Positions 31,681 to 35,264 of a stretch of 35,264 nt of DNA are shown here, piece after piece. Numbering within the stretch: the first letter of the stretch is position 1; every line of letters begins with the position of its first letter. Below the pieces are notes generated by a model that saw nothing but the letters and a program-made list of their open reading frames with translations, searched no databases and was not told the origin of the DNA. Both the position numbers and the translations under genes were made by a program. The stretch is taken from contig NZ_CAMPYN010000006.1 of NCBI RefSeq assembly GCF_946998255.1, positions 1 to 35,264 of the forward strand, written 5' to 3'. The stretch is from an uncultured Helcococcus sp. Its GTDB lineage: Bacteria > Bacillota > Clostridia > Tissierellales > Peptoniphilaceae.

Positions 31681-33756
31681 TCATTCTGTCTTAGCTTCTT
31701 CAATTATCTTGTCAGCTTGGTCTCTAGGAACTTGTTCATATCTTGCAAATTCCATATTAAATGATCCCCTACCTTGAGTCATTGACCTTAGGTCGATTGC
31801 ATATTCAAATAATTCTGCATAAGGAGCTTCAGCTTCTACAACTTGACCTCCACTTTCAAGAGGGTTCATGCCAAGTATTCTACCACGTTTCTTATTGATA
31901 TCCCCCATTATGTCACCTAGATAATCATCTGGTATTGTTATTTCAACATGCATCACAGGTTCTAGTAGAACTGGGTTAGCTGCTTCCATACCTTTCCTAA
32001 AGGCAGTAGAGGCTGCAAGTTTAAAGGCCATTTCATTTGAGTCTACTGGGTGGTAGGATCCGTCATAAAGAGTTGCCTTGATACCAACAACTGGGTAACC
32101 AGCAAGCACACCTTTTTCCATGGATTCTTCAAGTCCTTTTTCAACTGCTGGGAAGTAGTTTTTAGGAACTGCCCCACCAAATACTTCTTCTTCAAATACA
32201 AAGCCATCTTCAATTGGTTCAAATCTGATAAATACATCACCGTATTGGCCTGCACCACCTGATTGTTTCTTATGCTTACCTTGTACATCAGAATTTGTGG
32301 TGATTGTTTCTCTATATGGGATTCTTAGAGGAATTCTGTCAATTTCTACCCCATATTTATTCTTTAACTTGTCTGTTACAACTTGTAATTGTACATTACC
32401 CACACCAGAAAGCAATAATTGTTTGGTTTCATTATTTCTTTCAAAGGTAAATGATGTATCTTCTTCTCTAATCTTTTGTAGAGCATGACCTATCTTGTCT
32501 TCATCTTTTTTAGTTTTTGCAACTACGGCATAAGAAAGAGAAGCTTGAGGTTGCTTAATTGTCTTGTATACAATTGGATTATTTTTATCAGCTAATGTAT
32601 CCCCAGTTTCAGTTTCTTCAAGTTTGGTTATAGCACCTATATCACCTGCAACAACTTCAGAAACTTCTATTTGTTTCTTACCTTGTAGTCTAAATAGTCC
32701 AGCAAATTTTTCTTCCTTATCCTTGCTGCTGTTATATAAGGTCATGTCTTTAGTAATCTTACCTGATAAAACTTTGAATAAGGAAATCTTACCAACAAAT
32801 GGGTCAATATATGTCTTAAATACATAGGCTGAGAATGGCTCATTTTCATCAACCGGTCTATTTTCACCATCTTCATTTCTAAAACCTGCATGGGCCATTG
32901 GATGGTTTGGAGCTGGCATATAGTAGGAAATAATATCTAATAATTCATCAACGCCATAACCTTCTATAGCAGAACCAACTAATAGTGGAACTACATCACC
33001 TGAAAGCATAGCACTTGTGATACCCTTTGAAAACTCTTCTGTAGTGAAGTTTATTCCTTCAAAGAATTTATTCATCAAATCATCATCAGTCATAGCTACT
33101 ACTTCAGCTAATTGATTATAAACTTCTTCAACTTCTAATTGTCTGATTTCTGGTACTGGTTTCTTTTCTCTACCAAAACCATTATAAACATAAGCTTCTT
33201 TAGTTATAACATCAATCAGACCCTTAAACTCTTTACCTGATCCTGGTGCTGCTCCATCTCCTAAAGTCAAAGCAAGTGGACTTACTTTTTTACCAAATTG
33301 TGTATGTAAGTCAGCAACTATTTTATTGAAGTTTACATCTTCCTTATCGATACCATTTACAAATATAATCCTTGGTAATTGGATTTCTTCACAATATTTC
33401 CAATATTTTTCAGTACCAACTTCTATACCAGATTGAGCATCTATAACAAATAAAGCTGCTTCAGCTGCCTTTAAAGCAGATTTAACTTGACCTTCCATGT
33501 CAAAGTAACCCGGTGTATCTATTATATTAATCTTTTTGTCGTTCCATTCTAAGCTAGCTACTGATAAACTTATTGAGGCCTTTCTAGAGATTTCTTCAGG
33601 ATCAAAGTCAGATACTGTATTTCCAGCTTCTGTATTTCCTAATTTATTTATTACTCCAGCTTTATAAAGCATTGCTTCCATTAATGATGTTTTGCCACTT
33701 CCACTGTGGCCAACCAAAGCTAGGTTTCTAATCCTTTTAGTCTCATAATTTTTCAT
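31681..33756 (-). CDS. Elongation factor G-like protein (FusA2 type)
   Basis: The 691-residue translational GTPase is a paralogue of EF-G, of the FusA2/EF-G-like group, not the main translocase. G1 is GHSGSGKTS (~16-24), and the switch region FDPEEISRKASISLS is of paralogue type. G3 is DTPGYFD (~79-85). G4 reads NGID (FVNGIDKED, ~133) where EF-G has NKxD, so the lysine that stacks on the guanine is missing. Domains II-V follow, with EF-G-like segments such as YHPVDSNEMAFKLAASTAF. GTPase activity and function are uncertain. It has its own promoter; GGAGG lies before ATG 33756. Confidence 0.9.
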   Translation of the reverse strand: MKNYETKRIRNLALVGHSGSGKTSLMEAMLYKAGVINKLGNTEAGNTVSDFDPEEISRKASISLSVASLEWNDKKINIIDTPGYFDMEGQVKSALKAAEAALFVIDAQSGIEVGTEKYWKYCEEIQLPRIIFVNGIDKEDVNFNKIVADLHTQFGKKVSPLALTLGDGAAPGSGKEFKGLIDVITKEAYVYNGFGREKKPVPEIRQLEVEEVYNQLAEVVAMTDDDLMNKFFEGINFTTEEFSKGITSAMLSGDVVPLLVGSAIEGYGVDELLDIISYYMPAPNHPMAHAGFRNEDGENRPVDENEPFSAYVFKTYIDPFVGKISLFKVLSGKITKDMTLYNSSKDKEEKFAGLFRLQGKKQIEVSEVVAGDIGAITKLEETETGDTLADKNNPIVYKTIKQPQASLSYAVVAKTKKDEDKIGHALQKIREEDTSFTFERNNETKQLLLSGVGNVQLQVVTDKLKNKYGVEIDRIPLRIPYRETITTNSDVQGKHKKQSGGAGQYGDVFIRFEPIEDGFVFEEEVFGGAVPKNYFPAVEKGLEESMEKGVLAGYPVVGIKATLYDGSYHPVDSNEMAFKLAASTAFRKGMEAANPVLLEPVMHVEITIPDDYLGDIMGDINKKRGRILGMNPLESGGQVVEAEAPYAELFEYAIDLRSMTQGRGSFNMEFARYEQVPRDQADKIIEEAKTE

Positions 33757-33789
33757 AAAGTTTCCTCCTCCATATTTGTCTATAAAATA

Positions 33790-33818
33790 ATTATATAATA
33801 AATGAAAACGATTGGCAA
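33790..33818 (-). promoter_or_regulatory. Sigma-A promoter of the EF-G-like gene
   Basis: On the minus strand TTGCCA (33813-33818), a 17-base spacer and a perfect TATAAT (33790-33795) predict a transcript start near 33783, 27 bases before the ATG. Confidence 0.65.
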
Positions 33819-33819
33819 T

Positions 33820-33848
33820 TATTTAAAAAAGAGAGGGCCCTCTCTTTA
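33820..33848 (-). terminator. Terminator after the nicotinamidase pseudogene
   Basis: A 20-base perfect palindrome (33828-33847) has a T-run on the minus strand (plus-strand A-run before it). Its stem overlaps the TAA of the pncA frame. Confidence 0.8.
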
Positions 33849-34391
33849 AATTACCTTAGCTCCTAAGGCAGTTTTAAAATGTTCAAGAGCCCACTTGTGT
33901 CCTACAGGGTTAAATGATTGCACACCATTTTCATGAATATAAACATTAAATCCCTTGTTATAAGCATCTACAGCAGTATGCAAAATACAGATATCTGTGC
34001 ACACACCTACTAAATGAATTGTATTGATATTTCTTTCCCTTAATTTAATTTCTATATCTGTACCAGCAAAGGCAGAATACCTTGTTTTAAAAGTATAATA
34101 AACATTATCCTCGTCTTTTATTTCTTGGTACAGGTCTTCTAAGCCTCCATAAAGCTTTTGCCCTCAACTTCCTTCTATATTGTGTGGTGGGAATAAAGCA
34201 GTTTCTGGATGGTACTTATCATTTTCATGGTGGTTGTCAATTGCAAAAACTACGAAATCTCCCCTATCATAAAAATCTTTAGTAACCTTTACTATATAGT
34301 CTTCCAAATTTTGAGCAGGTTTGCCTGCTGTCAAAGCTCCATCTTCAGCGACGAAGTCAATTGTATAATCAATATTTAATAATGCTTCCAT
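33846..34391 (-). pseudogene. pncA: Nicotinamidase/isochorismatase with an in-frame TGA
   Basis: A 182-codon frame (181 residues, normal PncA length) runs from ATG 34391 to TAA 33846 but contains one TGA at codon 76 (34164-34166). Before it: NIDYTIDFVAEDGALTAGKP (active-site Asp) and the metal-site region DNHHENDKYHPETALFPPHN. After it: GQKLYGGLEDL, FKTRYSAFAGTD (active-site Lys) and GVCTDICILHTAVDAY (nucleophile Cys). The TGA falls in the loop GS-stop-GQ where homologues have Ser, Glu or Trp. Everything else is intact, so the lesion is recent or a sequencing error. PncA hydrolyses nicotinamide in NAD salvage, and the 75-residue truncated product would lack Lys and Cys. The ribosome site AAAGAGG is good. 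Confidence 0.85.
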
Positions 34392-34478
34392 ATATTTACC
34401 TCTTTCCTTATATTAAATATAACATAAAGACAAATAAATAACAGCAAATATGGTAAGATAATTATGAAAGGAAGAATA

Positions 34479-35117
34479 ATGAATATCACAAAAATAGAAG
34501 CATATGTAAAAAGTAAATTAGAATCTGATAAAACTGGACATGATTACCAACATATAAAAAGAGTGGTAAATAACTGTAAAAAAATATATCAAAACATAGA
34601 TTTATCCGAAGAAGACAAAAATATAATCATAAGTGCAGCCTTGGTCCATGACCTGATAGACTATAAATTGGTTGATAATATTGAAGAAGAAAAAAATAAA
34701 TTGATTAAACTCCTTGAAGAATCTGGATATATCAAAAATCAAATAGATGAAATAATCTATATAATAGAAAACATGTCTTTTTCAGCTAATATAGCTGGAA
34801 AGAAAGAACTATCTTTATTAGGAAAAATAGTGCAAGATGCAGATAGGCTTGATGCTATTGGAGCCATTGGCATAGCCAGGACCTTCTACTATGGTGGTTC
34901 TAAAGGTCATCATATGTACGATGACTTAAATAAAAATCAGGTAAGAGATCTTAATAAGGAAGAATATCTTAAGGGTTCAACAGTTATAGATCATTTCTAT
35001 GAAAAGCTATTAAAAATAAAAGACCTAATGAATACCAAAGAAGGCTTAAAAATAGCTGAAGAAAGACATAAGTTTATGGAAGAATATTTGGATAATTTTT
35101 ATAGTGAAGTGGAGTAG
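34479..35117 (+). CDS. HD-domain phosphohydrolase
   Basis: This is a ~212-residue cytosolic protein. The HD superfamily metal-site residues are H (TGHDYQHIKRV, ~23-33), HD (AALVHDLIDYK, ~65-75) and a distal Asp (QDADRLDAIGAIG, ~128-140). The GGSKGHHMYDD segment (~150-160) is typical of the YedJ/YpgQ-like group, which includes nucleotide pyrophosphohydrolases; the substrate here is not known. I chose ATG 34479 with AAGGAAG upstream over ATG 34464, which has none. It is divergent from the pncA frame and followed by a terminator. Confidence 0.88.
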   Translation: MNITKIEAYVKSKLESDKTGHDYQHIKRVVNNCKKIYQNIDLSEEDKNIIISAALVHDLIDYKLVDNIEEEKNKLIKLLEESGYIKNQIDEIIYIIENMSFSANIAGKKELSLLGKIVQDADRLDAIGAIGIARTFYYGGSKGHHMYDDLNKNQVRDLNKEEYLKGSTVIDHFYEKLLKIKDLMNTKEGLKIAEERHKFMEEYLDNFYSEVE

Positions 35118-35138
35118 GATATTAAAAATATATACTCG

Positions 35139-35159
35139 TAGTCACACGATAGTCACACG
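35139..35159. repeat. Tandem direct repeat TAGTCACACG x2
   Basis: Two exact 10-base copies (35139-35148 and 35150-35159) are spaced by one base, 53 bases from the tRNA fragment. Such short direct repeats near a tRNA-derived core resemble integrase arm-type sites, but they lie on the side I would expect to be chromosomal. The function is open. Confidence 0.6.
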
Positions 35160-35175
35160 GAAAATTTTAAACATA

Positions 35176-35211
35176 AAAAGAACAGCTATATTTAGCTGTT
35201 CTTTCTTTTTT
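35176..35211. terminator. Terminator after the HD gene
   Basis: A perfect 10-bp stem (35179-35188 with 35193-35202) with a 4-base loop is followed by a T-run. Read on the minus strand it would also terminate a tRNA transcript ending at the fragment next to it. Confidence 0.85.
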
Positions 35212-35228
35212 TGGTTGCGGGAGCAGGA
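35212..35228 (-). other. tRNA 3'-end fragment, probable attachment site core
   Basis: The minus strand reads TCCTGCTCCCGCAACCA. This is the 3' side of a T-stem, the 3' acceptor strand, the discriminator base and an encoded CCA, as at the end of an initiator- or elongator-Met-like tRNA. The rest of the tRNA is absent: the bases just upstream do not continue into a T-loop. A solitary tRNA 3' end is the usual signature of an att site left by integration of a phage or ICE into a tRNA gene. By orientation, the element would lie to the right of 35228, beyond the window. Confidence 0.55.
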
Positions 35229-35264
35229 GCGTATCCCGACGTTTTTATATCGTTTCATATCATT

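Noticed and set aside
32043..32288. Alternate-frame ORFs inside the EF-G-like gene and other long genes
   Set aside because: They are shadows of the real frame with no ribosome site or recognisable domain.
34164..34166. TGA read as tryptophan or selenocysteine in pncA
   Set aside because: TGA ends mcsA and the GntR gene in this window, so it is not a general sense codon. The aligned position is not a cysteine in homologues and no SECIS-like hairpin was evident just after it.

Overview
The window looks like chromosomal DNA from a low-GC, Gram-positive anaerobe of the Peptoniphilaceae/Tissierellia type, with Anaerococcus or a close relative as the best guess. The evidence is strong A/T codon bias, GGAGG-type ribosome sites, sigma-A promoters, a ctsR-clpC stress operon, a DUF1002 protein, ThiT under a TPP riboswitch, and pyruvate formate-lyase metabolism. 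The genus is an inference from gene content, not from a search.

Layout. 1-3063 (minus): TPR protein, methionine aminopeptidase, a membrane protein with a repeat tail, and a HAD-IB phosphatase that runs off the left edge. 3165-3995 (plus): PAP2 phosphatase. 4060-5712 (minus): HAD-IIB phosphatase and a degenerate ANT(6)-like protein. 5843-6229 (plus): mscL. 6286-10970 (minus): RNase H, PgpA/YutG, glucose-6-phosphate isomerase, a PAS-PP2C phosphatase and a THUMP methyltransferase. 11095-14579 (minus): ribosomal protein L25, DUF1002 protein, PIN-TRAM protein and CarD. 14793-15466 (plus): TPP riboswitch and thiT. 15467-16244: a gene-free region of two unrelated palindromic repeat families. 16245-18977 (minus): cyclophilin lipoprotein, then a GntR/ABC ATPase/permease operon. 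19103-24078 (minus): ctsR-mcsA-clpC-radA with a promoter overlapped by a CtsR-type box. 24142-24500: terminators and a pair of nested palindromes. 24547-26493 (minus): three envelope-related genes. 26653-31662 (plus): a pfl operon. 31681-34391 (minus): EF-G-like protein and a nicotinamidase interrupted by TGA. 34479-35117 (plus): HD phosphohydrolase. The right edge carries a 17-base tRNA 3'-end fragment that looks like an attachment site.

The most interesting system is the pfl operon. The catalytic subunit keeps the active-site Cys-Cys pair but has no glycyl-radical domain. Its C-terminus is instead an acidic tail with a CX4C pair. The radical domain is a separate 79-residue gene with its own ribosome site, followed by the activase (1-base overlap), a Crp/Fnr regulator without cysteines and a D,D-carboxypeptidase. 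A palindrome upstream sits where a class II Crp/Fnr activator would bind. This implies that pyruvate formate-lyase is assembled from two polypeptides.

Other notable points are a nucleotidyltransferase pseudoenzyme, a nicotinamidase with one in-frame TGA, a ctsR operon with mcsA but no mcsB, and three structured intergenic repeat families. Two of these families lie between terminator hairpins. The third starts directly after the cyclophilin stop codon and is followed by a terminator. Promoter and operator calls are consensus matches made by eye. Residue positions given with a tilde are approximate.
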